From: Lachancea mirantina
Taxonomy: Eukaryota; Ascomycota; Saccharomycetes; Saccharomycetales; Saccharomycetaceae
Direction of reading: 5' to 3'
NCBI GenBank assembly: GCA_900074745.1
Contig: LT598464.1
Span: forward strand, 310,001 to 374,000
Length of the DNA: 64,000 nt
In this document: piece by piece, positions 36,624 through 46,859 of the stretch
Layout: every line of letters begins with the position of its first letter
Numbering within the stretch: the first letter of the stretch is position 1
Made by a program: the position numbers and the translations under genes
The notes under the pieces: generated by a model
Told to the model about the DNA's origin: nothing
The model's input: only the letters and a program-made list of their open reading frames with translations
Database searches by the model: none

Positions 36624-37500
36624 CGGTGGGTTGTAGGGGATGGCTCAAAGGGGGTGTGTGGCTTTATTCTGTCTCCGCAAAAGAGCGCAGGTCACGTGAC
36701 CCTCCCAATGGACCTTCGCATGCACACCGTCTGTTTTCCTTTTCATATTCGTTCAGCGCTTGAGTTGTTGTAGTGGCAGTAGCCACCGCGGTTTTGGCGC
36801 GGCCTGGGATGGTGCTCGGCGGGAGAGCACGGACAATGTACGGGGCTGTTACGTAAGACATGTTTGGCCGGAGAACTCGAACTCGTACATAGTTATTAGG
36901 ATTTTTTTCTGTTTTTGTGGCCATTTCTTTTCTCCCGGGTGCCGCCGAGGTCTGCAGGGGGCGGAGACGGGTATTTAAGGAGATCGCAAGAAGGGGAGGG
37001 CAACGACGAGAACGTCCCAGGGGCCTCCCAGCGGGCCTCCCAGAGTTCCTAGCGACCGGGACAAACATCCACAGACGGTATCTGGGCGGCAAGCTTGATG
37101 TTCTGTTTTTTGCTCTGGTTCTCCTGCTTCGGACTACCCCTCAGCATGTTGGGCACCATCACGGCCTGTTGTTCCTTGCGCGTTGAGCCAGGCACGGGGG
37201 ATGGAGTGGTCTGTGTTTCTGGGATGACAGGCGTTGACAGAGAGGAAACGGCGAGGGGTGATCCAGGGTAAAATCACGTGAAACGCATGTGACTCGTTCC
37301 CTGGATCGCCCCCCTTTTTTTCCAGCTGGAACCTTATCACGTGCCCGCTTCCATCAGACTCTTACGAGTTCTTCGCGCTTCCAGATCCTCCCAGCACAGT
37401 CCGGGAAGCTCTACCGTGAGCATCCCGCGGCGCCTTATAAGCATATAAAGAGCAGAGGGCCGCTGGCGCAGTTGGGAGTAATTGGAACGTCATCGCGAAC
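36624..37500. other. Long GC-rich intergenic region with HSP78 promoter
   Basis: This 877-base gap is the longest in the window. Three CACGTG E-boxes stand at 36693-36698 (within GTCACGTGAC), 37275-37280 and 37338-37343. An 11-base direct repeat, GGGCCTCCCAG, occurs at 37021-37031 and 37033-37043. A TATA box (TATAAAG) at 37444-37450 is 51 bases before the HSP78 ATG. TTC triplets around 37375-37390 hint at a gapped heat-shock element, but no perfect one was found. A minus-strand open frame within 36664-37068 is not convincing as a gene. Confidence 0.55.
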
Positions 37501-39861
37501 ATGCTCAGAAACGTCACCAGGCGTACTAATTTAAAAAGTCTATATCGGAACGTTGGCCAAGCGAGTCGTGTGGCCCCATCGGTGACTTCGCATTATGTTT
37601 CGCCGTATGTGCTGGCCCGCACGGGCCATTACAAAGGCGTTCCACCCATGTTAAATGCTGCGGGCGCCAAGCGGTACATATCAATGAAGGCCAACAACGT
37701 CGACAACGAGAACAAGCCTGCCCTGGAACAGTTTGGCACCAATCTTACGAGTTTGGCCCGCGAGGGGAAGTTGGACCCGGTCATTGGCCGTGATGAGGAG
37801 ATCGCCAGGGCGGTGCAAATCCTATCCCGAAGAACAAAAAACAATCCCGTTCTGATCGGGCGCGCCGGTGTCGGTAAGACCGCCTTGATCGATGGCCTTG
37901 CTCAAAGAATTGTTGGCGGGCAAGTACCAGAGTCGCTTAAGGACAAGGAGCTAGTTGCATTGGATTTGAGTGCTTTGGTGGCCGGTGCCAAATTTCGGGG
38001 GGAATTTGAAGAGCGTTTGAAGAATGTGTTACAAGAAATTGACAAAGCTGACGGGAAAGTTATAGTGTTCATCGATGAAGTACACATGCTTCTAGGTCTG
38101 GGAAAGACTGACGGAAGCATGGACGCGTCCAACATTCTGAAGCCTCGACTTGCGCGGGGGTTACGTTGCATTTCCGCTACAACTTTAGACGAATTCAAAA
38201 TCATTGAAAAGGACCCAGCTTTGACCCGGAGATTTCAACCCATCATGCTCAATGAGCCCTCCGTAAGCGACTCTATCTCGATATTGAGAGGCTTAAAAGA
38301 AAGATACGAAGTTCATCACGGTGTGAGAATCACAGACGCGGCTTTGGTTTCTGCCGCCACGCTTTCTAATCGATACATATCAGACCGGTTTTTACCGGAT
38401 AAAGCCATCGATTTGGTGGACGAAGCGTGCGCCGTTTTGAGACTCCAACATGAATCTAAGCCCGATGCTATTCAGAGTTTGGATCGCGCCATTATGAGAA
38501 TCCAAATTGAACTAGAATCTTTGAAAAAGGAGACCGATCCATTATCTGTTGAGAGAAGAGAAGCGCTTGAGAACGACTTGAAATTGAAAAATGAGGAGCT
38601 CACCAGGTTGACTGCTGTGTGGGATAAAGAAAGAGCAGAGATTGACTCTATCAAGAGCGCCAAAGCCGATCTTGAACAGGCAAGAATTGATCTCGAGATA
38701 TCTCAAAGAGAGGGCAACTACGGTAAAGCTTCTGAACTCCGTTATGCGAAAATTCCAGAGTTGGAAAAGAAGGTCGCTCACAATGAGAAAAAAGATACCG
38801 AGAATAACCTGCTACATGACTCTGTTACGTCCAGTGATATATCCAAAGTCATATCCAAGATGACCGGAATCCCGATCGAAACTCTTGTGAAGGGTGACAA
38901 AGAAAGGCTTTTATACATGGAAAATTCCCTAAGAGAAAGAGTGGTGGGACAAGATGAAGCCATCGATGCCATTTCAGATGCGGTAAGACTCCAAAGAGCT
39001 GGACTCACGAGCGAAAAGAGACCCATTGCGAGCTTCATGTTCTTGGGCCCAACTGGTACGGGTAAAACGGAATTAACCAAAGCTTTAGCCCAATTCTTGT
39101 TTGACAACGAATCTAACGTCATTCGCTTCGATATGTCCGAATTTCAAGAAAAGCACACCGTGTCCAGGTTGATCGGGGCTCCTCCAGGTTATGTTTTAAG
39201 TGAATCCGGTGGTCAATTGACGGAGGCTGTGAGAAGGAAACCATATGCTGTTGTTTTGTTTGATGAATTTGAGAAAGCACACCCTGACGTTTGCAAGATC
39301 CTTTTGCAAGTTTTGGATGAGGGGAAACTCACAGACTCTCAAGGTCATCAAGTTGATTTTAGAAATACAATCATTGTTATGACTTCTAATATTGGGCAAG
39401 ATATTTTGTTCGAAGACAAAGAATCCAGGAGCGACGGTAAAGTTAGTGAGAAAACTAAGGGTAAGGTCATCGAAGCTATGAAACGCACGTATCCACCTGA
39501 ATTTATCAACCGTATTGATGATGTGTTGGTATTCAACAGACTTTCCAAGCAGGTCTTGAGGACCATTGCAGACATAAGACTAAGCGAGATTCAAGACAGA
39601 CTTGCTGAAAAGAGAATGACTCTTTCCTTATCAAGTGATGCGAAGGATTGGCTAACGGAAAAGGGATACGATCCACTTTACGGAGCCCGTCCGCTTAACA
39701 GGGTTATTCAAAAGAAACTGCTTAACCCTATTGCGCTTTACATGCTAAAAGGCCAATTAAGACCGGAAGAAACGATTAAGATTGATGTCGAAAACGGTGA
39801 ACTTGTTGTTAAGCCAAATCATGAAGAGAATGAAGTGATACCAAATGAACCAGAAATTTAA
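37501..39861 (+). CDS. HSP78: HSP78, mitochondrial ClpB-type disaggregase
   Basis: A 786-residue AAA+ Hsp100 chaperone (811 in S. cerevisiae) that works with mitochondrial Hsp70 to dissolve aggregates in the matrix. The N-terminal 60 residues are basic, Ser-rich and low in acidic residues, as expected for a mitochondrial presequence. The first ATPase has Walker A GRAGVGKT (120-127) and Walker [10 protein letters not shown] near 187. A coiled-coil middle domain spans about 330-440. The second ATPase has GPTGTGKTE (516-524) and [10 protein letters not shown]. As in Hsp78, the ClpB N-domain is missing. It converges with STI1 across 273 bases. Confidence 0.97.
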   Translation: MLRNVTRRTNLKSLYRNVGQASRVAPSVTSHYVSPYVLARTGHYKGVPPMLNAAGAKRYISMKANNVDNENKPALEQFGTNLTSLAREGKLDPVIGRDEEIARAVQILSRRTKNNPVLIGRAGVGKTALIDGLAQRIVGGQVPESLKDKELVALDLSALVAGAKFRGEFEERLKNVLQEIDKADGKVIVFIDEVHMLLGLGKTDGSMDASNILKPRLARGLRCISATTLDEFKIIEKDPALTRRFQPIMLNEPSVSDSISILRGLKERYEVHHGVRITDAALVSAATLSNRYISDRFLPDKAIDLVDEACAVLRLQHESKPDAIQSLDRAIMRIQIELESLKKETDPLSVERREALENDLKLKNEELTRLTAVWDKERAEIDSIKSAKADLEQARIDLEISQREGNYGKASELRYAKIPELEKKVAHNEKKDTENNLLHDSVTSSDISKVISKMTGIPIETLVKGDKERLLYMENSLRERVVGQDEAIDAISDAVRLQRAGLTSEKRPIASFMFLGPTGTGKTELTKALAQFLFDNESNVIRFDMSEFQEKHTVSRLIGAPPGYVLSESGGQLTEAVRRKPYAVVLFDEFEKAHPDVCKILLQVLDEGKLTDSQGHQVDFRNTIIVMTSNIGQDILFEDKESRSDGKVSEKTKGKVIEAMKRTYPPEFINRIDDVLVFNRLSKQVLRTIADIRLSEIQDRLAEKRMTLSLSSDAKDWLTEKGYDPLYGARPLNRVIQKKLLNPIALYMLKGQLRPEETIKIDVENGELVVKPNHEENEVIPNEPEI

Positions 39862-40134
39862 CATATTTCAGTAATGTAATAAGAAAGATCGTGGACGAAA
39901 AATGAGAAAACCTGTATATATTATTTATGCTTCAAACGGAATTATTGAAAACCTGTTAAAACAACTATAAGTGAATTTGCACAAACAAGTTGTCGTTGTC
40001 TTCAATGAACTTATCCTCGCCCAACTACGTGCAGTACCCCAGCCTGGTTTTAACACTCGCTCATTCATCTAAAGTTTTATTTGAAATATTAAGTTTTGGT
40101 CAATTTCGAATACATACTACGTTAATTATGGCAA
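39862..40134. other. Convergent spacer, HSP78 and STI1
   Basis: A 273-base A/T-rich spacer between the 3' ends of HSP78 and STI1. It contains TATATATTATTTATG-like polyadenylation-type sequence near 39915-39930. Nothing else was seen. Confidence 0.5.
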
Positions 40135-41889
40135 TTACCTGCTACGGATAATACCAGCGGCAATCAAGGTTTGGATCTTGTTAAAAACGTCTGGGTTCTT
40201 CATGTGTTCCTGCAAAGCAGCTGGATTTTGCTGAGCTTGCGATAAAATGCTTTGCATGACTGGATCTTGCATAATGGCCGCAACTTCAGGGTCTTTCATC
40301 GCTCTTGCGTAAGTCTGTTCTGGCGTTTCATTGGGGTCATCTGATTTGAATCTCTGTTGAGATGCCTTCACAAACAATTGGTCAATTTCTCTGGTGTTAG
40401 CACCATTATTAACCTCGGCATCCTTAGTACGAGCTTCATTCAAAGTTTCAATGGCAGCAGCAAACTCTTTGACGGCAATTTGAGCACTAGCCTTTCTGAT
40501 GTATGCCCTTACAAAAGTTGGGTCTTTAGAGATAGCGAGATCGCAATCTTTGATAGCGTCAGGGAAAGACATCAACTTTGAAAGAGCGGCAGCTCTGTTG
40601 GAGTAACCACGAGCATCCTCAGGAGCTCTTTTGATCATTTCACCATAAGCCTCAACGGCACCGGGCCAGTCACCTTTCGTGAAGAGTTCTTTGCCTTGCA
40701 AACGAGCTTCTTCTGCTTTGGCGGGATCGACGTAGGCCTCTTGGTCACGCTTCTTAAGTTCTTTTTCACAGTTTCTGAGTTTCGTCAGGATGTCTGGAGT
40801 ACGATGTTCCGTCAAAGATTTTTGATAGAACTCGGTAGCTTTCTTGAGTTCACCCAATTTGTGATAAGCGTTACCAATACGAGCAAATGATTTCGCAATA
40901 ATAGTATAATCCGCTCTTAGTTCTCTGCCTTGATCAACGGCTTCTGTAAGGGTCTTTATGGCCACTTCGTAGTCTCCCTTTTCGTACTCGGCCGCAGAAC
41001 GGTTGTTTAAGTAGGTGATATCCTTATGCAGTTGCCAAGCCTTATCGTAGTGCTCAATGGCTTCATCGAATTTGCGAGCTTTGTAATAAGCATTTCCTTG
41101 GGCCTTTTCCTTGTCGGCTTCGGCTCTAGAATCTGTTTCTTGAGCGGTTTCATCAACCTCCATCGGCTGAGGTTCTTCCTCGACTTTCTCCTCCTTCTTT
41201 GAGGCTTCAGAAGCGGCTCTTGGAGCTTCATTAGCGTCTTTTGGAGCTTCTTTTGGAGCTTCTTTTGGAGTTCCTTCCGCGGCGTCCTCGCCCCCCATAC
41301 TGAGATCAATCCCAAGCAACGCGGCCATAATGGTCATCATTCTCGGGTCTTTGAGAATCTCCTGGCTCATAGCCGACGGGTTCGATCTAAATTGCAAAAC
41401 TTTGGCAACCAATTGGGGATCTTTCATCAACTCAGCCGTCTTGGGGTTGTTCTTCAATTTTTCAATCATGTTTGGATCGTTAAACATTTGACCAAACCCC
41501 AGATCTGGTGCCGACTGTTGTTGTCTAGCCTGCTGAGTCTGCAAGACCTGGTTTAAACCAGCCTGGGCAGCTTTATTGGATGAATCAAGTTCGAGAGCCT
41601 TTTGGTAGCTTTTTTCGGCTTCTTCCAAATGACCCAGACCCAATTGCGCCGCACCAACTCTGTTATAACCCTTGGACCAACCAGGATTGATTTTCACGCA
41701 CTCACTAGCGTCCTGTAACGCCTCATTGAATTTTTTGATCGAACTGTAACATGCTGATCTGTTAGAGAACAGCACATGATTTGGCGACTCTGATGCTTCG
41801 ATACCTTTCGTGAAAAGTTCAATCGCCTTCTCGAAGTCCTTGGCGATGAACGCTTCGTTACCTTGTTTCTTGAATTCCTCTGCCGACAT
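40135..41889 (-). CDS. STI1: STI1, Hsp70-Hsp90 co-chaperone (Hop)
   Basis: A 584-residue protein (589 in S. cerevisiae). Sti1 bridges Ssa-type Hsp70 and Hsp90 and slows the Hsp90 ATPase while clients are loaded. The domain order is TPR1 (about 1-118), DP1 (about 127-190, with NPKTAELMKDPQLV), an acidic linker carrying three near-identical APKE units, TPR2A (about 250-370), TPR2B (about 385-515) and DP2 at the C-terminus (DPEVAAIMQDPVMQSILSQ). Clamp-type residues occur in each TPR. The start at 41889 is the first ATG. A perfect heat-shock element and a TATA box lie just upstream. Confidence 0.98.
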   Translation of the reverse strand: MSAEEFKKQGNEAFIAKDFEKAIELFTKGIEASESPNHVLFSNRSACYSSIKKFNEALQDASECVKINPGWSKGYNRVGAAQLGLGHLEEAEKSYQKALELDSSNKAAQAGLNQVLQTQQARQQQSAPDLGFGQMFNDPNMIEKLKNNPKTAELMKDPQLVAKVLQFRSNPSAMSQEILKDPRMMTIMAALLGIDLSMGGEDAAEGTPKEAPKEAPKDANEAPRAASEASKKEEKVEEEPQPMEVDETAQETDSRAEADKEKAQGNAYYKARKFDEAIEHYDKAWQLHKDITYLNNRSAAEYEKGDYEVAIKTLTEAVDQGRELRADYTIIAKSFARIGNAYHKLGELKKATEFYQKSLTEHRTPDILTKLRNCEKELKKRDQEAYVDPAKAEEARLQGKELFTKGDWPGAVEAYGEMIKRAPEDARGYSNRAAALSKLMSFPDAIKDCDLAISKDPTFVRAYIRKASAQIAVKEFAAAIETLNEARTKDAEVNNGANTREIDQLFVKASQQRFKSDDPNETPEQTYARAMKDPEVAAIMQDPVMQSILSQAQQNPAALQEHMKNPDVFNKIQTLIAAGIIRSR

Positions 41890-41956
41890 GCTACAATTGC
41901 CCTTATATCAACTCGCTACTACTTAAAGTTGATACGATGTACCCATGAAACCCTCT

Positions 41957-41993
41957 TTATATACTCGCATTACATTGACCTTCTGGAATATTC
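41957..41993 (-). promoter_or_regulatory. Heat-shock element and TATA box of STI1
   Basis: TTCTGGAATATTC at 41981-41993 is a perfect three-unit heat-shock element (TTC-nn-GAA-nn-TTC) for Hsf1. A TATA box (TATATAA on the minus strand) lies at 41957-41963, between the element and the STI1 ATG at 41889. The remaining divergent region up to RKM4 at 42438 shows nothing further. Confidence 0.8.
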
Positions 41994-42437
41994 TTGGTGG
42001 TGGCATTTCGTACGAATGGCTTTAAAACCATCATCAAATCCAGCTTTCGAGACAGAATCGAGAACTCAACCACTTTGAGCCCAAGGATTTGTTTTCAAGC
42101 AAGCTGAGCGATACATTGACGCAAACTGCTTTTTCTGCAATTTTTTAGAGCGATATCGGTCAACTTTGCCTAGAATCGCGGTTTTCCATGCCAAGAAAAT
42201 GAAACAATACGATATTGGTTCAGAATTCCGTGGCTGGAGAAGTTACCCTCGTTATGACATACCTTTTGGCAATCATTTCACGACTTTTTGTTTCAGTTTC
42301 TAGTCTTTGTCACCTCATCGATGCCCTTCCAGTAGACAGAAACAAGAAAAGTGAAAAATTTCGATGGCTCAACGCTGGCAAACAAAGCGAGCAAAGGGTA
42401 GACAAATCAGGCATTTGGCAGAAAATTGAGGCGGTGA

Positions 42438-43946
42438 ATGACGGGGACGTACGTGGATTTAAAGACTGAAAAGTTCTTGCAATGGCTTGAAGCGACTCCT
42501 GGGTTCAAAATCAGTGAGAAAATCTCACTTGTCAACTCATCAGAAGGACAATTTGGACGGTTTTTGATTGCAAAAGAGCTAATCAACAGGGGAGAAGTGC
42601 TTTTTGAAGTGCCTAGAGATCGACTTTTCAATGTTCTTAATTGCAGTCTGAGCCAAGACGGCGCGATCCGCGAGAAACTAGTTTCGAGTGTGGGTCACTG
42701 GGAAGGACTTGTACTGGCACTTTTGCACGAGATAAAGTTGGTTGGACCCGAGAGTAAGTGGTGGGCTTACCTGCAAGTGTTGCCCGAGAGTGGTGGGATG
42801 GAAACCTTGATGTACTGGTCGGACGAAGAATCAGGAATGCTGCGTCCATCATCGATCATTGACAGAATCGGTCGCCATGAAGCACAGGAGATGTACAAGA
42901 GGATTATGAGTTTATCAAACGAGCTGGGACTGACGGAATTTGAGTCTACGACCTGGGATGAGTTTGTCGATGCGGCCTCGGTGATCATGGCGTATTCGTT
43001 TGACGTAGAAGTCATTCAGGCGCAGAAACCTGTGAGGAAGAAGACGACCACGGGCAATGATGACTTTGAAGATGAAGACGCCGAGGCAGGCACTGTGAAA
43101 ACCGATGGTTACTCCAAGTCGATGGTGCCACTCGCAGACATGTTGAACGCCGACACTCATTTGTGCAATGCGCATTTGATCCATTCCAAGAAATTCCTTA
43201 AAATGAAAGCCATCGCAGATATACCGGCTGGCGACCAGATATACAATTTCTATGGGGAGCACGCGAACGCGGAGCTGCTGCGTCGATATGGATACGTTGA
43301 GTGGGGCGGCTCCAAATACGATACGGCTGAGATACCCTTACGTGCTATAGTCCAGGCCACCGCGGAATACACTGGCGCATCACTAGATCTTGTCAGACGC
43401 ATACTCAACGTATTGAACGAGAGTTCCAAGATCGAAGAGTTTTTGGAGTCCGAGCCGTTAGTTTTAAATGGCTATGATTGCGGAGTCGACGGTACAATTT
43501 CTCCTGAATGCATTACAGTACTTCAGATATTGGTTGCTATTTTGGCATTGCCAGATGTAAATTCATTTGACGATGCCGTATTGGAAAATCGTCTTTTGAA
43601 AACAACCCAAATCGGGTTGCAATTAGTAAACGGATCTCGGATCACCGTGTCGGTCGTGCACTTGTGGAAACGTATCGTAAATCTTCATCTAGAAGCATAC
43701 CCAAGTCATGCTTTCAGAGAAGTGACCCCCGATCATTTCCAGCTGAAGGGGAATGAGTTACGGCAACAAATGGCGCAATGCGTCTTGGAGAGCGAAATAC
43801 GATGCTTGCAGAACTGTTTTTTGAGTATCGAAAGGGACATGAACCTTTTGAGAGATTCAACCATACTGAACATGTTGCAGAAAAGAACCATAGACGATTC
43901 CAATGGGTCAAATCCCGAGCCACCCACGAAGAGAATAAAAAATTAA
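42438..43946 (+). CDS. RKM4: RKM4, SET-domain ribosomal lysine methyltransferase
   Basis: A 502-residue protein (494 in S. cerevisiae) that monomethylates a lysine of ribosomal protein eL42 (Rpl42). The SET domain is split by an insertion: GQFGRFLIAKELINRGE near 38-54 at the start, then MVPLADMLNAD and FYGEHANAELLRRYGYVE near 232-290, the latter forming the AdoMet and substrate sites. A Rubisco-LSMT-like helical domain follows. The acidic insertion DDFEDEDAEAG near 205-215 is a variable loop. The tail is basic (PPTKRIKN). The ATG at 42438 is followed directly by conserved-looking sequence. RKM4 and BUB3 converge with only 29 bases between stop codons. Confidence 0.93.
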   Translation: MTGTYVDLKTEKFLQWLEATPGFKISEKISLVNSSEGQFGRFLIAKELINRGEVLFEVPRDRLFNVLNCSLSQDGAIREKLVSSVGHWEGLVLALLHEIKLVGPESKWWAYLQVLPESGGMETLMYWSDEESGMLRPSSIIDRIGRHEAQEMYKRIMSLSNELGLTEFESTTWDEFVDAASVIMAYSFDVEVIQAQKPVRKKTTTGNDDFEDEDAEAGTVKTDGYSKSMVPLADMLNADTHLCNAHLIHSKKFLKMKAIADIPAGDQIYNFYGEHANAELLRRYGYVEWGGSKYDTAEIPLRAIVQATAEYTGASLDLVRRILNVLNESSKIEEFLESEPLVLNGYDCGVDGTISPECITVLQILVAILALPDVNSFDDAVLENRLLKTTQIGLQLVNGSRITVSVVHLWKRIVNLHLEAYPSHAFREVTPDHFQLKGNELRQQMAQCVLESEIRCLQNCFLSIERDMNLLRDSTILNMLQKRTIDDSNGSNPEPPTKRIKN

Positions 43947-43975
43947 TCCATACCCAATGATTAGAGGCCTTTGTT

Positions 43976-44911
43976 TCATAGTTTTGATACATAAATGCTT
44001 CCAGGTTGCAGATCAAGTTTTTCAATAGTCGCCAAAGTTTTGAAAGAATCATCGCCCGTAGCCACAGCCAAAATGCTGCCATTACAGGCCAACTTAATGA
44101 CACTTTCGTCAAACTTTGGCAGCTCGTCAATCTTTTTGCGGGTTTCCAGATTCCAACTGCACACTTTACCGTCCGAGCCTCCAGTGAACAAAACCAGAGA
44201 ATTCGGCTTAAAACACACAGAATTTACCGGGAACACGAACTGCGAGTCTTGTAAATTCATGCGATGGCATCGAAAAGCAAATCTGGACGAATCGTCATCT
44301 TCGAAAAACTCAACTGCTACTCTTCCGTCAATTGAACTCTGCACAAACCCTTGACCGTTAGGCATAACCTTGAGATCTCTTGTTTGAAATTTAAGCCCCG
44401 ATTCTCTTATTCGGGGCTCTGTTCTGTCCCGTAAATCATATATCTTGACAACTCCCTTAGTGCACGCCGCTACAACTCTGTCACCAACGCAGTCCAGCGA
44501 CAATACCTTATGTTCAGACGGCGATGTTCGAAAAGCTAGGTTATTGCTTCTCGTGTCTATCAGTTGTATACTACCATCCCATGACCCAACGACCAGATCA
44601 TTTTTATAGGAGCACATCGTAGAAATGCCAAGTTGCGCAATGTCAGAAACCAAATTGAACCGTCCAGACTCCAGATCCGCCTCCAAAACCTCTCCGTTCA
44701 CTGACCCCACGTAAATCTTCCCATCATCAGTCGGACACAACGATAATAACGCCGTATCGTGTCTCAGTTCTACCAATTTGGATTCATTCTCGTAATCATA
44801 TATGCTCATCTCACCGTCCCAAGCCGTATAAAGAACATGAGAACAGCCCGAAAGAAGGCTCAAACTTGATATATAGTCTTTCGGACCATCCAGAATCTTG
44901 CGAAACTGCAT
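43976..44911 (-). CDS. BUB3: BUB3, spindle-checkpoint WD40 protein
   Basis: A 311-residue seven-bladed WD40 protein (341 in S. cerevisiae). Bub3 binds phosphorylated MELT repeats of Spc105/KNL1 and recruits Bub1 and Mad3 to unattached kinetochores. Recognisable segments are PKDYISSLSLL at the start, SSIDGRVAVEFFEDDD near 185-200, FAFRCHRMNL, and GGSDGKVCSWNLETRKK. These closely follow the S. cerevisiae protein. It diverges from PEX29 through a 195-base promoter. Confidence 0.95.
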   Translation of the reverse strand: MQFRKILDGPKDYISSLSLLSGCSHVLYTAWDGEMSIYDYENESKLVELRHDTALLSLCPTDDGKIYVGSVNGEVLEADLESGRFNLVSDIAQLGISTMCSYKNDLVVGSWDGSIQLIDTRSNNLAFRTSPSEHKVLSLDCVGDRVVAACTKGVVKIYDLRDRTEPRIRESGLKFQTRDLKVMPNGQGFVQSSIDGRVAVEFFEDDDSSRFAFRCHRMNLQDSQFVFPVNSVCFKPNSLVLFTGGSDGKVCSWNLETRKKIDELPKFDESVIKLACNGSILAVATGDDSFKTLATIEKLDLQPGSIYVSKL

Positions 44912-45027
44912 GGAATAAAGTCAATAATGACCTCAGTTGGTGCTCTTTCTACCTCTATTTATATCTGTCAAAGTGTTCGTCAAAAATTGTCATAGTCATC
45001 TCGTGTAGATTAAGGTTACGAATAAGC

Positions 45028-45036
45028 TATATAAAG
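45028..45036 (+). promoter_or_regulatory. TATA box of PEX29
   Basis: TATATAAAG lies 71 bases before the PEX29 ATG at 45107, within the BUB3/PEX29 divergent promoter. Confidence 0.6.
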
Positions 45037-45106
45037 GTCTGACCAGAAACGAGACCCACCAATCCAAATAGCCCATTAGACAGCTCCAGTTTTGAACCAA
45101 CCACAT

Positions 45107-46795
45107 ATGGACTCGGTGGCAGGGTTTTTTTGGGATGATACTAGCTCCAAATCGGATATAAAAGCATCAACTTCAAACAAGAACAGCGACGATCCGACAG
45201 AAGATTCGATGACAGGGAGAACTGTAACTAGTACTACTACCGACGGTAAAATGACTGATTCAAAGACCCCCACATTTAAGAACAACACGGTGCAAAGTAG
45301 TCATGGTTTAACAGGAAATTTGGGTAGTATGGGACAACAACTGTTGGCTGAAAAATTGGTAGAAAAGATCATTTACTTGGCGCTACCTGCATCTTCCGAG
45401 TTGGCGGTAGATACCATTGAAAATCGTGTAGAAGCCGGGAAAAATAGGCCAGGATTATCGGTTCAAATCATGAGTCGAAATTTCATGCAGCTCAATTCAA
45501 GACTTGGGTTCCCCTTCATGATCATTGATGAAATAATTAAGGTATTCAGTTGGAGCAATACGTCCTACACGCTTTGTATCATGAGTTTTTTCAGCCTTGC
45601 CGTTTTAAAACCCCTTCCAATGCTGTTAAGCGGCCCCATATTCTACTTACTGTTTGGTGTAATGGTCCCGCAGTACATGAAAATTCATAAACCTGACCCA
45701 AATACTGCGTTTGAAGTTAACCCCATTCCAGCTCCTGGTGAGCCCCTGTTGAGAGCCACGGTTCCGGGACCTGTCCCGGAATTTAGTAAAGAATTCATTT
45801 TGAATTTAACAGATTTGCAAAACCACATGCTAATCTACGTCGTGGTCTTTGATTTTATTAACAAAGTCTTGGCCAGTTTTGCATTTTTCACCGATGAGAG
45901 TGTGTCGGCCGTCGCATTTCTCAGTTTACTTATCATAGCTCTTTTCAATGCTCTCTTCATCGAGTCCATTTCCGCAGTTCTACCAGTGAAAGGCATCATA
46001 TTAGCATTTGGTTGGACCTTCGCTTTAGCGATGTATCCTGCGAATCGCGAAAGACTTTTCACCAAGGCCTATTCAGAAGAAACGCGACTTAGATTTTTGG
46101 TTTTGACCAACAAATTCGAACAAATGGCTAACTCTTATTTTAATTATTATGAACCTCGCGAAAGGCGATGGGCATGCATACTTGAACTTCAAAAATTCAA
46201 TGAGAACCAAAAAGAATGGGAGCCGGCAGGTTACTCAACGGATCCTTATACGCTCTTTTCCGATTTGAGAATAGCGGAAAAGTCTCTCGATGCAAATGCT
46301 AAACTTATCAATGACGTTAAACCACCTGTGGGCTGGGTGTGGATCAATGGCTCAAAATGGATCCTAGACCTTCAATCCGTGCGATGGGTGGAGCAAGGGT
46401 TCATTGATTATGTTGAGGTCGACGTCGAAACGAAATGGGTTTATGACGCCAACTTCGATGGCACTCGAGGTGAATATAGACGCAGAAGATGGATGCGAGA
46501 ATGCGTCAGAAGCGCACAAGATGAGTCCACCGTGGATGCAACGCCCGATGAGGATGCAAGATGCTATCCGCAGGCCGAAGGAATCGGCCATTCTTCCGGT
46601 AGCGAAGGCGTCGGTGCTGACGGTTTGAAAAAAAACAGCCACAAGGGTTCCTCCACAATTACCAAATCGGAATCCACAGGATCGCTCTCGAGTACTGCAA
46701 GCAGTATGAGCGACCATTCTAACGTTTCAGCGGCTCGCAGACCATCGGCCTCTGCATTTAAAAGTTTAGCCGATTTTCTGAGTTTGTCGCAATGA
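45107..46795 (+). CDS. PEX29: PEX29, peroxisome-ER membrane peroxin
   Basis: A 562-residue integral membrane protein of the Pex24/dysferlin-like family (554 in S. cerevisiae Pex29). Pex28 to Pex32 proteins regulate peroxisome number and contacts with the ER. A Ser/Thr-rich cytosolic N-terminus of about 90 residues precedes four hydrophobic segments between about 145 and 310. A dysferlin-type beta-rich domain follows, with paired aromatic motifs such as ERRWACILELQ and KWVYDANFDGTRGEYRRRRW. Being next to SNM1 makes Pex29 (YDR479C, beside YDR478W) more likely than Pex28. The start at 45107 is the first ATG; five preceding codons begin with TTG. Confidence 0.9.
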   Translation: MDSVAGFFWDDTSSKSDIKASTSNKNSDDPTEDSMTGRTVTSTTTDGKMTDSKTPTFKNNTVQSSHGLTGNLGSMGQQLLAEKLVEKIIYLALPASSELAVDTIENRVEAGKNRPGLSVQIMSRNFMQLNSRLGFPFMIIDEIIKVFSWSNTSYTLCIMSFFSLAVLKPLPMLLSGPIFYLLFGVMVPQYMKIHKPDPNTAFEVNPIPAPGEPLLRATVPGPVPEFSKEFILNLTDLQNHMLIYVVVFDFINKVLASFAFFTDESVSAVAFLSLLIIALFNALFIESISAVLPVKGIILAFGWTFALAMYPANRERLFTKAYSEETRLRFLVLTNKFEQMANSYFNYYEPRERRWACILELQKFNENQKEWEPAGYSTDPYTLFSDLRIAEKSLDANAKLINDVKPPVGWVWINGSKWILDLQSVRWVEQGFIDYVEVDVETKWVYDANFDGTRGEYRRRRWMRECVRSAQDESTVDATPDEDARCYPQAEGIGHSSGSEGVGADGLKKNSHKGSSTITKSESTGSLSSTASSMSDHSNVSAARRPSASAFKSLADFLSLSQ

Positions 46796-46814
46796 CGCTG
46801 CTCGCTCCGCTTCG

Positions 46815-46840
46815 ACACATACACACACAGACACACACAC
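46815..46840 (+). repeat. Short CA-rich repeat between PEX29 and SNM1
   Basis: An imperfect CA dinucleotide tract of about 26 bases lies in the 64-base convergent spacer between the PEX29 and SNM1 stop codons. Confidence 0.7.
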
Positions 46841-46859
46841 TCAAAGTGGGAGCACAGGT

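Noticed and set aside
36664-37068. Minus-strand open frame of about 134 codons between CIN5 and HSP78
   Set aside because: It is rich in Arg, Pro and Thr with no motif. GC-rich DNA has few stop codons, and no family resemblance is seen.
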